Assembly (NCBI GenBank): GCA_934229725.1
Contig: CAKQDX010000017.1
Span: 1 to 41,835, forward strand
DNA from: an uncultured Streptococcus sp.
GTDB lineage: Bacteria > Bacillota > Bacilli > Lactobacillales > Streptococcaceae
Direction: 5' to 3'
Length of the DNA: 41,835 nt
The position numbers and the translations under genes are program-made. How positions within the stretch are numbered: the stretch's first letter is position 1; every line of letters starts with the position of its first letter. The notes below the pieces were generated by a model, which did no database searches, was not told where the DNA came from, and saw only the letters and a program-made list of their open reading frames with translations. Below, piece by piece: positions 32,047 through 39,810 of this stretch.

Positions 32047-32754
32047 TTACTTCAAGCCTTGTAATTTTTCCAATACAACTTCATAAACATCTGTCAAGCT
32101 ACCGAGATCACGACGGAAAACGTCCTTATCCATGTGGTGACCTTTAGCATCCCAAAGACGGCAGTTATCTGGTGAAAATTCATCTGCCAAGATAATCTTA
32201 CCATCCTTATCAAAGCCAAACTCCAATTTGAAGTCAATCAAACGAAGACCGATTTGTGCAAACCAATCTTTTAACAACTCATTGATACGACGTGTTTCTT
32301 CCTTGATATAAGCAATTTGTTCATCATTTGCAACACCTAAGAATTTCACGTGTTCGTCGTTGATAAACGGATCATCCAAATCATCGTTTTTATAATAAAA
32401 CTCAACAATAGGTGTTTCCAAGTTTATTCCTTCTTCAACACCAAAACGCTTTGAAAATGAACCTGCAGTCACGTTACGCAGAACAACCTCCAAAGGAATG
32501 ATTTTCACCTTTTTATTGAGTTGTTCTGTGTCAGAAATACGTTCGATAAAGTGTGTTGCCACACCGGCAGCGTTCAATTTTTCAAAAATAAGAGACGAAA
32601 TCTGATTATTCAGCACTCCTTTACCCTTAATAGTCTCCTTACGAGCACCATTAAGCATGGTTGCTTGGTCCTTATAGACCGACTTAATCACATTTTCGTC
32701 TTCTGTACTATAAATATCTTTAGCTTTCCCAGTATAAATCAGTTGGTTTGACAT
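32047..32754 (-). CDS. purC: SAICAR synthetase
   Basis: 235 residues, which condenses CAIR with aspartate. The start MSNQLIYTGKAKDIY, the KIIPLEVVLRNVTAGS block and LADEFSPDNCRLWD are family hallmarks. It is the first gene of the main pur transcript. Upstream are a sigma-A promoter and a PurBox at the canonical distance. The ribosome site AAAGG is followed by a second CGAACAAT sequence running almost to the ATG. Confidence 0.98.
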   Translation of the reverse strand: MSNQLIYTGKAKDIYSTEDENVIKSVYKDQATMLNGARKETIKGKGVLNNQISSLIFEKLNAAGVATHFIERISDTEQLNKKVKIIPLEVVLRNVTAGSFSKRFGVEEGINLETPIVEFYYKNDDLDDPFINDEHVKFLGVANDEQIAYIKEETRRINELLKDWFAQIGLRLIDFKLEFGFDKDGKIILADEFSPDNCRLWDAKGHHMDKDVFRRDLGSLTDVYEVVLEKLQGLK

Positions 32755-32787
32755 GGAATTGTTCGCCTTTCAAGTTTTTTCTTCTTC

Positions 32788-32816
32788 ATTATACCATACA
32801 AAAAACCAAAAACCAA
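32788..32816 (-). promoter_or_regulatory. purC promoter
   Basis: Perfect -10 TATAAT with TGG before it (32788-32793), 17-bp spacer, -35 TTGGTT (32811-32816) on the minus strand. The expected start site is near 32781. Confidence 0.85.
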
Positions 32817-32850
32817 CATATAACAAACTTTGTTACTTAAGTAAAATTAA

Positions 32851-32863
32851 AACGTTCGTATTT
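32851..32863 (-). promoter_or_regulatory. PurBox upstream of purC
   Basis: AAATACGAACGTT on the minus strand matches the CGAAC-centred PurBox (AWWWCGAACWWT type). Its core lies about 76 bp upstream of the predicted start site, the position at which PurR boxes activate pur promoters in lactococci and streptococci. Confidence 0.72.
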
Positions 32864-32901
32864 AGTGGTTTATTTAGATTTCTTTAATAAATAATGTATA
32901 G

Positions 32902-32960
32902 AAAAAAAGGAGCCTGACAGAACTAAATCAAGGTAACATTTAGTTTCTTGTCCCACTCCT
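32902..32960 (-). terminator. acpP terminator of the streptococcal GTGGGACA-type repeat
   Basis: Minus strand: AGGAGTGGGACAAGAAACTA at one end pairs imperfectly with TTTAGTTCTGTCAGGCTCCT at the other (AACTAAAT/ATTTAGTT plus AGGAG/CTCCT perfect), followed by seven U. Long stems beginning with GTGGGACA are a common intergenic terminator-like repeat in streptococci. A weaker hairpin, CTAGATT/AATCTAG (32999-33019), lies nearer to the acpP stop. Confidence 0.75.
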
Positions 32961-33038
32961 ATAAAATATGAACTATAAATGCTGGTATAACCGCAATACT
33001 AGATTCACTTAAAATCTAGAAACTAAAGTTTAACTAGC

Positions 33039-33287
33039 TTATCTGTTATTCAGTTGCTCAGACAAATAGTCCAACAAATCGGCTACCTTATCCATATGAT
33101 CAATAGTATCATCAGAAATTTCAAGAGCAAACTCATCTTCCAAATTAATAATGAATTCCATAAGTTCTATTGAATCCACACCCAAGTCATCTAATTTGGT
33201 GTCTTCGGTTAAAACAATGTCTTTATTCCCCATCTGATCCTGAATAACAAGTTGCATTTTATGAAGAATTTCTACTCTACTCATCAT
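33039..33287 (-). CDS. acpP: Acyl carrier protein (plsX-linked)
   Basis: 82 residues (81 if the second of two adjacent ATGs is used). The phosphopantetheine serine is S39 in LGVDSIELMEF. It is strongly acidic and all-helical, as expected. Its ATG overlaps the plsX stop (ATGA), so PlsX and this ACP are co-translated, fitting the PlsX reaction that takes acyl groups from acyl-ACP. It is probably a second ACP of the organism, distinct from the one in the fab cluster. Confidence 0.93.
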   Translation of the reverse strand: MMSRVEILHKMQLVIQDQMGNKDIVLTEDTKLDDLGVDSIELMEFIINLEDEFALEISDDTIDHMDKVADLLDYLSEQLNNR

Positions 33288-34288
33288 TCAGCCTCCTCTT
33301 TCGGACTAAAGGCTTCAACTAATTGGTCAACAACCTTCGTATCAAGCATCGTACGAACCTGCTTAATGGTGTAGTAAACTGCCTTTGCATCGCTAGAACC
33401 ATGACATTTTACTACAGGAGCTTTGAGTCCAAAGAGAACTGCACCACCAGCACTTGAGTAATCCATAGTCTTTTTCATGCCTTGTAGACTATCCTTCAAG
33501 AGAAGGGCACCTAACTTAGCTTTAAGTCCGCCGTTCATGATAGCCGACTTAAGAGTCTTCATGGCACCAAGTCCCGTTCCTTCGATTGCTTTAAGAACAG
33601 CATTTCCTGTGAAACCATCAGACACAACAACGTCAGCAGCACCAGACATGATTTCACGCGCTTCAACATTTCCGACGAAGTTAATACTTGGCTCCTGAGA
33701 CAAGAGTTCGAAAGCTTCCTTACGAAGACTATCACCCTTGGTTTCCTCAGTCCCATTATTAAGTAGACCTACACGAGGGTTGGCAATTCCACGAACATTT
33801 TTTGCATAGAAAGATCCTAAAATAGCATATTGATGCAAGTGACTAGCTGTATTTTCCGCATTAGCGCCTAAATCAAGCATATCAAAGGGTTGACCAGTAA
33901 AACTTGGCATTGTTGACATCAGACCTGGTCGCTCAACTCCCTTAATACGTCCAACCACAAAGAGCCCTGCTGCCAGGAGGGCACCTGTATTTCCTGCAGA
34001 AATCACTGCATCTGCCGTTTTTTCCTTAACAGCCTGTGCACCCAAAACCATAGATGCTTTCTTTTTCTTGCGAATGGCTTTAGCTGGCTCGTCATCTGAA
34101 TTTATCTTTTCATCGGTATGTACAATGCTCACACGTTCAGACGCTGTCAAATAGGTCTTAATTTTAGTTTCATCACCATAAAGCTGGATTTCAATATCTT
34201 TGAAATCTGACAAAGCCTGATTGACTCCTTCTACAATTGCTCGTGGCGCATTATCGCCACCCATAGCATCAACTGCAATTACATGCAT
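33284..34288 (-). CDS. plsX: Acyl-ACP:phosphate acyltransferase PlsX
   Basis: 334 residues. It makes acyl-phosphate from acyl-ACP, the first committed step of phosphatidic acid synthesis with PlsY. It begins MHVIAVDAMGGDNAPRAIVEG, and SAGNTGALLA and GFTGNAVLKA are family blocks. It has its own promoter (34416-34444) and a leader of about 120 nt, and forms an operon with acpP. Confidence 0.97.
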   Translation of the reverse strand: MHVIAVDAMGGDNAPRAIVEGVNQALSDFKDIEIQLYGDETKIKTYLTASERVSIVHTDEKINSDDEPAKAIRKKKKASMVLGAQAVKEKTADAVISAGNTGALLAAGLFVVGRIKGVERPGLMSTMPSFTGQPFDMLDLGANAENTASHLHQYAILGSFYAKNVRGIANPRVGLLNNGTEETKGDSLRKEAFELLSQEPSINFVGNVEAREIMSGAADVVVSDGFTGNAVLKAIEGTGLGAMKTLKSAIMNGGLKAKLGALLLKDSLQGMKKTMDYSSAGGAVLFGLKAPVVKCHGSSDAKAVYYTIKQVRTMLDTKVVDQLVEAFSPKEEAE

Positions 34289-34415
34289 AGCATTCTCCCT
34301 CTCATCCTCTGCTCTAAAAATAGACTCGAATTTTCATCAATCAAACAATCTATAATTAAAATAGACATATCCAATTTTCTATTTCCAGCAGAGTCTTTCA
34401 GCTTATTATCCTCTT

Positions 34416-34444
34416 ATTATAGCACGAACTGACCTGTATTTTAA
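34416..34444 (-). promoter_or_regulatory. plsX-acpP promoter
   Basis: Minus strand: perfect -10 TATAAT (34416-34421), 17-bp spacer, -35 TTAAAA (34439-34444). It lies 29 bp downstream of the parS site. Confidence 0.75.
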
Positions 34445-34472
34445 CCCCTGAGCCTGAAAACCTTTAATTCAC

Positions 34473-34488
34473 TGTTTCACGTGAAACA
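34473..34488. other. parS chromosome-segregation site
   Basis: TGTTTCACGTGAAACA is a perfect 16-bp palindrome identical to the consensus ParB-binding parS site of Bacillus and streptococci. It lies in the intergenic region between recO and plsX. parS sites cluster near oriC, supporting an origin-proximal location for this window. ParB spreads from such sites and loads SMC. Confidence 0.95.
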
Positions 34489-34516
34489 AAAAAGACAATG
34501 CCTAATCAGCACTATC
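34488..34516 (-). terminator. recO terminator overlapping its last codons
   Basis: Minus strand: GATAGTGC (34516-34509) pairs with GCATTGTC (34501-34494), two G-U pairs, followed by six U that abut the parS site. The ascending arm is made of the last codons of recO. Confidence 0.7.
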
Positions 34517-35275
34517 TTCCTTATCCATGATATGAGCCCATGAATTTAGATTATCAATAAACTTCTTACTTTTAAGATGTATCCCAACATAATTATCATA
34601 GAGCTCATCAATAAATTGTCGCAACTTTCGTTTCATGTCATCCTTCACAGATATGCTTCTCAATTCTTTAAATGAAAGTCCCTGAAAGCGATCTAAAAGA
34701 TAAGGCACATTAGGGTCTAAATGACTGCGCCTTTCATCCTCTGCGTAATGATTTGGACAAAGCAAACCTGAGTACTTATACGAGAAATCAAAAGGAAGCC
34801 CTACACGATGACAAAAGATACACTCGTGAAAATTCAAGCGCACGCCGAAACGGTCTAAAACCTGAATTTCAAAGATATTAGTCAAGATTTCATAATCCAA
34901 GCCTTCTTCCATTAATTCAAGCGTCTTCTCCAAGAATGCAAATAATTGCGCATCCACCATACCGTCAGCAATAGCAGCATCCGTCAATGCAGCTAAATAA
35001 GTCGCGTAAGACAACTTGAAAATATCACTTGTAATTTCCTTAAAAGACTCAGCATGACTATAATCTTCTATGAAGGACAAACCTTCATCATTTACAGTCA
35101 TCATGAATTCAGCGATGGTTAGAGGTTGAATGACAGCACTTAATTTACCTGCTCCACCACCTCTAACAAAAAACATCCGTTTTCCAGCTTGTTCAGTAAA
35201 AATCTTAACTAGCTTATCATTCTCACGATAATTACGATTGAAGAGGACAAGCCCTCTACTCTCAAGCTTCTGCAT
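34502..35275 (-). CDS. recO: DNA repair protein RecO
   Basis: 257 residues: a recombination mediator that loads RecA with RecR in gap repair. The N-terminal OB-fold (about 1-80) is followed by a helical domain with the zinc-like site C152-x2-C155 and C173-x2-H176. The fourth ligand is histidine rather than the usual cysteine. The ATG lies 14 bases inside the end of araT, so the two are translationally coupled despite unrelated functions. Confidence 0.95.
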   Translation of the reverse strand: MQKLESRGLVLFNRNYRENDKLVKIFTEQAGKRMFFVRGGGAGKLSAVIQPLTIAEFMMTVNDEGLSFIEDYSHAESFKEITSDIFKLSYATYLAALTDAAIADGMVDAQLFAFLEKTLELMEEGLDYEILTNIFEIQVLDRFGVRLNFHECIFCHRVGLPFDFSYKYSGLLCPNHYAEDERRSHLDPNVPYLLDRFQGLSFKELRSISVKDDMKRKLRQFIDELYDNYVGIHLKSKKFIDNLNSWAHIMDKEDSAD

Positions 35276-36437
35276 GTTCTTCCATAAACTCTTTCAAACG
35301 AGTCATAGCTGTTTCAATAGTATCCATGCTAGCTGCATACGACAAGCGAACATAGCCTTCGCCATACTTCCCAAATGCAACTCCTGGTATAATCGCAATA
35401 GCCTTTTCACGTGCAAAGTCTTGACAAAACTTAAAGGAGTCTTGAGTATAGCCTTCTGGAATCTTAGCAAAGATGTAGAAAGCACCATCAGGTTCAATAA
35501 TCTTGAAACCAAGTTCAGACATTTTTTCAAGAATATAATCACGACGTTTCAAATACTCAACTTTCATTGGTTGGGCATCATCCTTACCAGCAGATAAGGC
35601 TTCAATAGCTGCAAATTGTGCCATAGTAGCTGCAGCCGTCACCAAATACTGGTGACTCTTTATCAACTGAGCCGTCAAAATTGCTGGTGCAAAAATCAAT
35701 CCAATACGCCACCCTGTCATCGCATGAGATTTCGACAAGCCATTGATAAAAATCGTTTGTTCTGGCAAATACTCCGCAATAGAGACATGTTGATCCGCAT
35801 AAGTTAACTCAGAGTAGACTTCATCACTAACAACAAAAATATCATATTTTTTCAAGACTTCAGCTAAATCTGCAATCTGTTGACGCGAATAGGTCACACC
35901 AGTTGGGTTGGTTGGATAGTTAAGCAAAACAGCCTTAAGCTTATCTCCTTGCTCTAAAATTGCTTTCTCCAACATTTCTGGAGTCAAAACAAAATCATTA
36001 GCAGTTGTATCAATTTCAACAATTTCAGCACCAACTAGATTAGCAATAGGTTCGTATCCAGGATATGCTGGTGCAGGAAGAAGAACTGTATCACCAGGTT
36101 CTAAGATAGCTGTCAAAGTCGCAGAAAGGGCTTCTGTTGCCCCAATAGTCACCAAAATCTCATTATCTGGGTTATAAGTAAGATTATATTTTTCCTTAAC
36201 AAAATCCGCAGCAGCTTGACGTAAGGCAGGAAGACCTGCCATACCTGTATAGTGCGACTGGTTAGCATCAATAGCAGCTTTAGCAGCTTCTTTTACATGA
36301 TCTGGAGTTGTAAAATCAGGTTCACCAAGTGTCAACTTTTTGATACCTGGTACATCTGAAATTGATTGATCAAATTGACGAATCATTGAAACTTCAATTT
36401 TATTTAAATTTTTATTAAAACGTTTTGTTAAATCCAT
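35262..36437 (-). CDS. araT: Aromatic amino acid aminotransferase (class I/II PLP)
   Basis: 391 residues from ATG 36437. A GTG three codons earlier is closer to GAGG but would lengthen the usual N terminus MDLTKRFN. It is a fold-type I aminotransferase. The PLP lysine is K236 in NGLSKSHAMTGWRIG, and the NYPTNPTG and SDEVYSEL motifs are present. In dairy streptococci and lactococci AraT acts on phenylalanine, tyrosine, tryptophan and leucine/methionine. Substrate assignment is from family memory; a general alanine/aspartate-type specificity is not excluded. It has its own promoter. Confidence 0.9.
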   Translation of the reverse strand: MDLTKRFNKNLNKIEVSMIRQFDQSISDVPGIKKLTLGEPDFTTPDHVKEAAKAAIDANQSHYTGMAGLPALRQAAADFVKEKYNLTYNPDNEILVTIGATEALSATLTAILEPGDTVLLPAPAYPGYEPIANLVGAEIVEIDTTANDFVLTPEMLEKAILEQGDKLKAVLLNYPTNPTGVTYSRQQIADLAEVLKKYDIFVVSDEVYSELTYADQHVSIAEYLPEQTIFINGLSKSHAMTGWRIGLIFAPAILTAQLIKSHQYLVTAAATMAQFAAIEALSAGKDDAQPMKVEYLKRRDYILEKMSELGFKIIEPDGAFYIFAKIPEGYTQDSFKFCQDFAREKAIAIIPGVAFGKYGEGYVRLSYAASMDTIETAMTRLKEFMEEHAEA

Positions 36438-36467
36438 CACGGTCACCTCTTTGCAATTATGACTAAC

Positions 36468-36496
36468 ATTATATCAAAAACTCAAACGCATTTAAA
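36468..36496 (-). promoter_or_regulatory. araT-recO promoter
   Basis: -10 TATAAT (36468-36473), 17-bp spacer, -35 TTTAAA (36491-36496) on the minus strand, directly after the prs terminator. Confidence 0.7.
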
Positions 36497-36502
36497 CAAC
36501 AA

Positions 36503-36528
36503 AAAAAGTCATCATTTGACGACTTTTT
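36503..36528 (-). terminator. prs terminator
   Basis: AAAAAGTC (36503-36510) pairs with GACTTTTT (36521-36528), with a further TCA/TGA pair inside after one mismatch. A U-run follows on the minus strand. Confidence 0.82.
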
Positions 36529-36553
36529 CAATAGTTTCTAGGGTAATTCTATC

Positions 36554-37519
36554 CTATTTATGTCCCATTTCAAACAATGGTGACAATGGACGTTTTTCAT
36601 GAATACGAATGATTGCCTCAGAAATTAAATCAGCAATTGAAATTTGCTCAATCTTATCAATCAAGCGTTCTTCTGGAAGATAAATTGTGTCCAATACGAC
36701 AAGCTTTTCAATAGCAGACTTTTGAATATTATCAAGTGCTGGACCTGACAATACAGGGTGAGTACATGAGGCATAGACATGAGTTGCACCAGCCTCAGCA
36801 AGCGCATCCGCTGCATGACAGATAGTACCTGCAGTATCAATCATATCATCAATCAAGATACATGTTTTACCTTCAACATTACCAATGATATTCATAACTT
36901 CAGAAGTGTTCATTTTATCAACACTACGACGTTTGTCAATGATAGCGATTGGCGTTTTCAAACATTGTGCCAATTTACGTGCACGAGTTACACCACCATG
37001 GTCCGGAGAAACAACAACTACATCATCTCCAGTAAGACCAGCACGATCAAAGTAATCAGCAATAAGAGGAGCACCCATCAAATGGTCTACAGGAATATCA
37101 AAGAATCCTTGAATTTGGGCAGCATGAAGGTCCACAGTCAAAAGACGATCAACACCAGCCACCTCGAGCATATTAGCAACCAATTTAGATGTGATTGGTT
37201 CACGTGAACGAGCCTTACGGTCTTGACGTGCATAACCATAGTAAGGCATGACAACACTAACTGTCTCAGCACTCGCACGTTTTAGCGCATCAACCATGAT
37301 CAAGATTTCCATCAAATTATCATTTACAGGAGAGCTTGTAGATTGAAGAATAAAGACATGATGACCACGGATAGACTCTTCAATATTAACTTGAATCTCG
37401 CCATCTGAAAACTCACGAACACTTGATTTTCCAAGTTCAATACCCATTTTATCAGCGACTTTTGCTGCTAATTCTTGGTTAGACGACAAAGCGAACAACT
37501 TTAAATTCGTATAAGACAT
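36554..37519 (-). CDS. prs: Ribose-phosphate pyrophosphokinase (PRPP synthase)
   Basis: 321 residues from ATG 37519 with GGAGG 7 bases upstream; a start four codons earlier lies within the ribosome-site region. It makes PRPP from ribose-5-phosphate and ATP, the substrate of PurF encoded in the same region. The flexible catalytic loop is around 99-106 (RQDRKARS). The PRPP-binding loop DDMIDTAGT is at 224-232 and SPDHGGVTRAR at 171-181. Monocistronic, with a near-consensus promoter and a terminator. Confidence 0.97.
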   Translation of the reverse strand: MSYTNLKLFALSSNQELAAKVADKMGIELGKSSVREFSDGEIQVNIEESIRGHHVFILQSTSSPVNDNLMEILIMVDALKRASAETVSVVMPYYGYARQDRKARSREPITSKLVANMLEVAGVDRLLTVDLHAAQIQGFFDIPVDHLMGAPLIADYFDRAGLTGDDVVVVSPDHGGVTRARKLAQCLKTPIAIIDKRRSVDKMNTSEVMNIIGNVEGKTCILIDDMIDTAGTICHAADALAEAGATHVYASCTHPVLSGPALDNIQKSAIEKLVVLDTIYLPEERLIDKIEQISIADLISEAIIRIHEKRPLSPLFEMGHK

Positions 37520-37546
37520 GATTTCCTCCAAAATATTTACTACTCC

Positions 37547-37575
37547 ATTCTACCTTTTTTTAAACTGATTTTCAA
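37547..37575 (-). promoter_or_regulatory. prs promoter
   Basis: -35 TTGAAA (37570-37575), 17-bp spacer, -10 TAGAAT (37547-37552) on the minus strand, about 28 bases before the ATG. Confidence 0.82.
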
Positions 37576-37685
37576 CGTCAAATAAATGGTGTCATAGGAA
37601 CTTAACAAGTATCATAAGACACAATTATTAATAACAGTAATTTGCTATCTAAATGTCTATATCATATGAACCATTTAAAAAAAAC

Positions 37686-37714
37686 AAAAAACGATTCGAA
37701 AACATTCGAATCGT
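37686..37714 (-). terminator. pcsB terminator
   Basis: A perfect 10-bp stem ACGATTCGAA (37691-37700) with TTCGAATCGT (37705-37714) and loop AACA, followed on the minus strand by TTTTTGTTTT. Confidence 0.9.
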
Positions 37715-37727
37715 ATCTTTAATATCA

Positions 37728-39200
37728 TTATGGATAAATATAGTATACAGAACCACCGTGAGCTGATGATGTAGGATCAAATGTTCCACGGTAGTTACCG
37801 ATTGACATGTTACCAGCGTAGTTTGATTCCATAACTTGAATTGAGTTTGCACCTGATGCTGATGTAACGTAAGCTACGTGACCGTAACCACCACCATCAT
37901 TTGGCCAAACTGCAATTGCACCGGCTACAGGAGTTGTACCTACTGAGTGACCAGCTGCTTGCGCACTAGCAATCCAGTTTTTAGCATTACCCCAGTTATT
38001 ACCAGCCCATGAAGCCAATGATTTTGCACCCCAAGTACATTGTCCAACTGGATATGTATTAGGTGTCGCAGCGGCTTCAACTTTAGCTGTTTCAGCTGGT
38101 GCTGCAGGGGCCGGAGCTTCTGATGCAGCTGGTGCTTCACTAGCTGGTGCCTCTGAAGTAGAAGCAGGTGCGGCTTCTGAAGTTGCAGGAGCAGCTGACT
38201 CTTGTGGTGCTTGGCTAGCTGGCGCTGCAGGTTCTTGTGCGGCTTCTGATGTTTCTGTCGCTTGACTTGCTGGTGCTTCTGATGTAGAAGCTGCAGGTTC
38301 TTGTGTTGCTTCCGACGTTTCCGATGAAGCAGGTGCCTGTGCAGCCTCTGAAGATGTTGAAGTTTCAGAAGCTGGTGCCTCTGAAGGTTGAGCTACAGCT
38401 TGTGAAGTTGCTGCTGCTTCTGATTGTGCTACTGATGCAGCCGCTTCTGAAGAAGCCACAGCTTGTGCAGCCGCCTCTGATTCAGCAACCGCTTGAGACT
38501 GTGCTACTGATGCGGCAGTTGAAGCAGCTGCAGATTCAGCAGTTGATTTAGCAGAAACAAGTGATGTTTTCTCATTTTGAGCTGTTGTCAATTCAGCAGC
38601 CAAAGCAACTTGTGCTGCTTCAAGTTCTGCTTGTTGAGTTGTCAAACCAGCTTCTGTTGTTTCAAGTTCTGACTTATTAGCTGCAATAGTGTTAATTGCA
38701 GCTTGGTTTTCTTCTTGCTTAGCGGCAAGCTCTTTTTGATCAGACTCTTGTTTTGTCAACATATCATTATTCGCTGTTACCACTTTTGAAATAGCTGTAA
38801 TGCGAGTAATAGCTTCAGAGATTGACTTAGAATTCAAAATAGAGTTAATGTAGCTAGTCGCAGTATTGTTTTGTTGAGCACTACGAGCTTGTTTAGCCAA
38901 AGAATCTTGGCGAGCCACAATTTTACTTGATAATTCTTGAATCTCAGATTCTAATCCTGCTGATACTTTTTCAAGTTCCGCATTTTTAGCTTCTAATTCT
39001 GATTTCTGAGTTCTAAGAGTTGATACTTGTGATTGAATTGTAGTAACTTGGGCCTGTGCAGTCTCTTGTTGAGAAGCAAGGTTACTAATTGTGTTATCTG
39101 CAGCAGCGATTTGCGAATCATAATCCTCTGCATGTACAGTTGCAGCTGCTGAAAGGGTTACACCACTTACCAGCACTGCTGAAAGAATACGTTTTTTCAT
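37728..39200 (-). CDS. pcsB: PcsB, secreted cell-division CHAP peptidoglycan hydrolase
   Basis: 490 residues. Signal peptide 1-24 (cleavage VHA-ED). A long coiled coil (about 26-215) interacts in the family with FtsEX, which controls the enzyme at the septum. A low-complexity Ala/Ser/Glu/Pro linker follows (about 220-378), built from SEA, APAS and SQA repeats. The C-terminal CHAP domain (379-490) has C388 in GQCTWGAK and H441 in YGHVAYV. It is needed for daughter-cell separation in pneumococcus and is under the WalRK/VicRK system, in line with the VicR box at 39265-39281. Confidence 0.96.
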   Translation of the reverse strand: MKKRILSAVLVSGVTLSAAATVHAEDYDSQIAAADNTISNLASQQETAQAQVTTIQSQVSTLRTQKSELEAKNAELEKVSAGLESEIQELSSKIVARQDSLAKQARSAQQNNTATSYINSILNSKSISEAITRITAISKVVTANNDMLTKQESDQKELAAKQEENQAAINTIAANKSELETTEAGLTTQQAELEAAQVALAAELTTAQNEKTSLVSAKSTAESAAASTAASVAQSQAVAESEAAAQAVASSEAAASVAQSEAAATSQAVAQPSEAPASETSTSSEAAQAPASSETSEATQEPAASTSEAPASQATETSEAAQEPAAPASQAPQESAAPATSEAAPASTSEAPASEAPAASEAPAPAAPAETAKVEAAATPNTYPVGQCTWGAKSLASWAGNNWGNAKNWIASAQAAGHSVGTTPVAGAIAVWPNDGGGYGHVAYVTSASGANSIQVMESNYAGNMSIGNYRGTFDPTSSAHGGSVYYIYP

Positions 39201-39264
39201 AATATAAAATACTACTCCTTTTCGATAAGACTTTATAATTGTATCAAAAAATGACGCAAACTTT

Positions 39265-39281
39265 GTTACGTCAATATTACA
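39265..39281 (-). promoter_or_regulatory. WalR/VicR box upstream of pcsB
   Basis: Minus strand: TGTAAT (39276-39281), 5 bp, CGTAAC (39265-39270). This fits the WalR consensus TGTWAH-N5-TGTWAH with one mismatch, about 65 bp before the ATG. pcsB is the best-known VicR target in streptococci. The downstream -10 candidates are GATACAAT and TATAAA. Confidence 0.72.
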
Positions 39282-39284
39282 GTT

Positions 39285-39809
39285 CTATTTAAATCTATCA
39301 ACTGACAGATACAAAAATAATTTTTCAATAATAGGTTTAGTTAAGATAAACATTAAAAGATTAAAAAATAAACTAGGGCTTAGTTGATAAATGATAAAAT
39401 CAGTTATAGACTCGTTTGAGTAACCATATAGTAAGACAAACCCAAAATTGATAATGTCAAAAATAAATAAGAATAAGAAAAACAATAGTAAATCAACGTA
39501 AGCGTTTCGTTTAACAAATCGAGATAACTGAGTCAATAAGAAACATAAAATGGGAAGAGTAAGGATAACTATACCAATTGTTTTAAAATAGTAAGTGTCA
39601 TAAATAAAACCAAGAAAAATAAGATAAAGGTATGACAATCTACTTGGTAAGTCCAAAGTCATTAAGAAGACATATATAATAAAAAGGTGAGATGATAGAA
39701 AAAATTCTGGAGACAAATAATGATTAAGTATCATCGAAATATGACCATCCCATAGAAAAGGAATGAAACTAAGTAAAAAAGGAACAAAAGAATACTTAGA
39801 GAAATTCAT
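39285..39809 (-). CDS. mreD: Rod-shape-determining protein MreD
   Basis: 174 residues from ATG 39809; two in-frame starts further upstream lie inside mreC (ATG 39821, TTG 39827). Five to six hydrophobic segments and no catalytic motif, as expected for MreD. It works with MreC in peripheral (lateral) peptidoglycan synthesis in ovoid cocci. It begins one base after the mreC stop. Confidence 0.9.
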   Translation of the reverse strand: MNFSKYSFVPFLLSFIPFLWDGHISMILNHYLSPEFFLSSHLFIIYVFLMTLDLPSRLSYLYLIFLGFIYDTYYFKTIGIVILTLPILCFLLTQLSRFVKRNAYVDLLLFFLFLFIFDIINFGFVLLYGYSNESITDFIIYQLSPSLFFNLLMFILTKPIIEKLFLYLSVDRFK

Positions 39810-39810
39810 A

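Noticed and set aside
32999..33019. CTAGATT/AATCTAG hairpin as the main acpP terminator
   Set aside because: No U-run follows on the minus strand; the long GTGGGACA-type stem at 32902-32960 with seven U is the better candidate.
38303..38551. 82-codon plus-strand frame
   Set aside because: It mirrors the repetitive pcsB linker on the opposite strand; leucine/glutamine-rich translation is an artefact of the repeat.
38040..38560. Tandem repeat region considered as a CRISPR array
   Set aside because: The repeats are short, degenerate and in frame within pcsB, with no unique spacers and no cas genes nearby.
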